Origin: Mucilaginibacter terrae
GTDB lineage: Bacteria > Bacteroidota > Bacteroidia > Sphingobacteriales > Sphingobacteriaceae
Length of the DNA: 64,000 nt
NCBI RefSeq assembly: GCF_031951985.1
Contig: NZ_JAVLVU010000001.1
Span: 3,162,001-3,226,000, forward strand
Direction of reading: 5' to 3'
How positions within the stretch are numbered: position 1 is the first letter of the stretch; each line of letters begins with the position of its first letter. Position numbers and translations under genes: made by a program. The notes under the pieces are model-generated. The model did no database searches and was not told where the DNA came from. It saw nothing but the letters and a program-made list of their open reading frames with translations. Shown here in pieces: positions 63,171 through 64,000 of this stretch.

Positions 63171-64000
63171 ATGAAGATTTTGAACAAAGTGCTTCCGGCT
63201 GCATTGTTAACCCTTTGTGCTGTTGCCGCAAGCTATGCACAAAGCCCGGCAGTTAAAGGCGCAGGTAATGTAAACCAGGTGCAAATAAACGGGCAGCAGG
63301 TTAAACTAACCACGCAAAACGCCTTTGCCGAAGTAACGGTTTACAGCCCATCGGTAATACGTGTGCGTATGGATAAGCAGCCGCTGCAGCCCGATTTTTC
63401 GTACGCTGTAATTGCTAAGCCGCAGCAAACCAAGGCAACCATCAATCAGGATAATAACCAGCTGAGCATCATTACCGATTCACTTAAACTCGTTATCAGC
63501 AAAAAGCCTTATGCGGTTGCTTTTTACACGCCCGACGGTAAGGTGATAAGCGAAGACGAAAAGGGATTGACCACCTCATGGGTTAATGAGTCGGTTACCA
63601 CGTACAAGCACATGCAAGACGGCGAGCGCTTTGTTGGCCTGGGCGAAAAAACCGGTAACCTCGACCGTAAAGGCAGCGGCTACACCAACTGGAACTCCGA
63701 CACGTTTGGCTACCGCACCGATCAGGACCCCATTTATTCGACCATACCATTTTATATAGGCATACACCATAACCTCAATTATGGTATTTTCCTCGATAAT
63801 ACTTTTCAAAGCGATTTTAACTTTGGGGCGAGTAACAACCGCTTCTCATCATTCGGTGCCCGTGGCGGCGAAATGAACTACTACTTCATTTACCACAAAC
63901 ACGTGGCCGATATTATCAACTCCTATACCAACTTAACCGGTCGCATGAAAATGCCACCGCTATGGAGCCTCGGCTACCAGCAAAACCGCTACAGCTACTA
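63171..64000 (+). CDS. GH31 alpha-glucosidase, N-terminal part (cut by the window)
   Basis: Starts at ATG 63171 and runs through the right edge, so only about 276 residues are seen. Signal peptide ends SYAQS. The N-terminal beta-sandwich has ERFVGLGEKTGNLDRKGSGY and WNSDTFGY, then IPFYIGIH and YGIFLDNTF, and the start of the catalytic domain MPPLWSLGYQQNRYSY is at the edge. These match GH31 alpha-glucosidases. The catalytic Asp lies outside the window. It would release glucose from the oligosaccharides brought in by SusC/D. Confidence 0.88.
   Translation, partial: MKILNKVLPAALLTLCAVAASYAQSPAVKGAGNVNQVQINGQQVKLTTQNAFAEVTVYSPSVIRVRMDKQPLQPDFSYAVIAKPQQTKATINQDNNQLSIITDSLKLVISKKPYAVAFYTPDGKVISEDEKGLTTSWVNESVTTYKHMQDGERFVGLGEKTGNLDRKGSGYTNWNSDTFGYRTDQDPIYSTIPFYIGIHHNLNYGIFLDNTFQSDFNFGASNNRFSSFGARGGEMNYYFIYHKHVADIINSYTNLTGRMKMPPLWSLGYQQNRYSY

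Noticed and set aside
1..64000. CRISPR arrays, prophage or transposase genes
   Set aside because: No regularly spaced direct repeats, no phage structural genes and no transposase frames are visible on either strand.

Overview
The window looks like a piece of chromosome from a Sphingobacteriaceae-type Bacteroidota, most likely Mucilaginibacter or a close relative. This rests on several things seen here: a SusC/SusD/SusE system, many Bacteroidota-only families (DUF4199, DUF4112, DUF6428, DUF5071), short lipoproteins with a Cys-Lys-Lys type mature end, promoter elements of the form TAnnTTTG, and moderately AT-rich DNA. I see no prophage, insertion sequence with a transposase, rRNA operon or CRISPR array. 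The genus is inference.

Layout. 1-1391: end of a Gln-rich DUF4175-type protein, a HATPase anti-sigma-like protein and ybeY, tightly packed. 1444-5922: glutathione peroxidase, an outer-membrane barrel protein, two lipoproteins and a DUF1493 protein. 5968-10735: DUF308 membrane protein, Crp/Fnr regulator, fumC, a lipoprotein, an S1/P1 nuclease and a low-molecular-weight phosphatase. 11071-15838: a carbohydrate-looking island with a sialidase-fold lipoprotein, a two-domain aldolase/Rossmann protein, a KdsB-type cytidylyltransferase and a KpsS/KpsC-like transferase. 15878-19477: rsgA, then an ars operon (arsR, DUF6428, a small membrane ORF, arsC) with two matching operator-like palindromes. 18467-22494: a ferredoxin-reductase/MDR pair, an AraC remnant next to an intergenic hairpin repeat, sod, tadA and csaA.

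22643-33141 carries origin-like signals. Two parS-type palindromes lie just before mnmG (25389-25447). The nadB/nadA divergent gap (31738-32148) holds three exact DnaA boxes, with two more inside nadB and one beyond nadA. I read this as a candidate chromosomal origin. A tRNA-Gly(CCC), gamma-carbonic anhydrase, ABC-F protein and an Ig-like lipoprotein sit between.

33291-48828 is mixed housekeeping and small genes: a secreted endonuclease, thiL, a GT2/LPG-synthase-like pair, an HtrA protease, dapF, a frameshifted small gene, a long stem-loop, a MscS channel and several hypothetical proteins. 49061-55257 is a hexuronate catabolic operon (uxaC, kdgK-like kinase, eda, MFS transporter, gapN-like dehydrogenase) behind a LacI-type palindrome. 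Imported uronate is isomerised, and after steps not encoded here 2-keto-3-deoxygluconate is phosphorylated and split. The glyceraldehyde-3-phosphate can then be oxidised by the NADP enzyme. 55706-64000 is a starch/maltooligosaccharide utilisation locus (GH13, SusC, SusD, SusE, start of GH31) that runs off the right edge.

The best candidates for something undescribed are the pyruvate-aldolase/cytidylyltransferase/KpsS-like cluster, the origin and parS arrangement, the family of GTCATT...GAAGCAAT hairpin repeats, and the 110-base stem-loop at 42843-42957.
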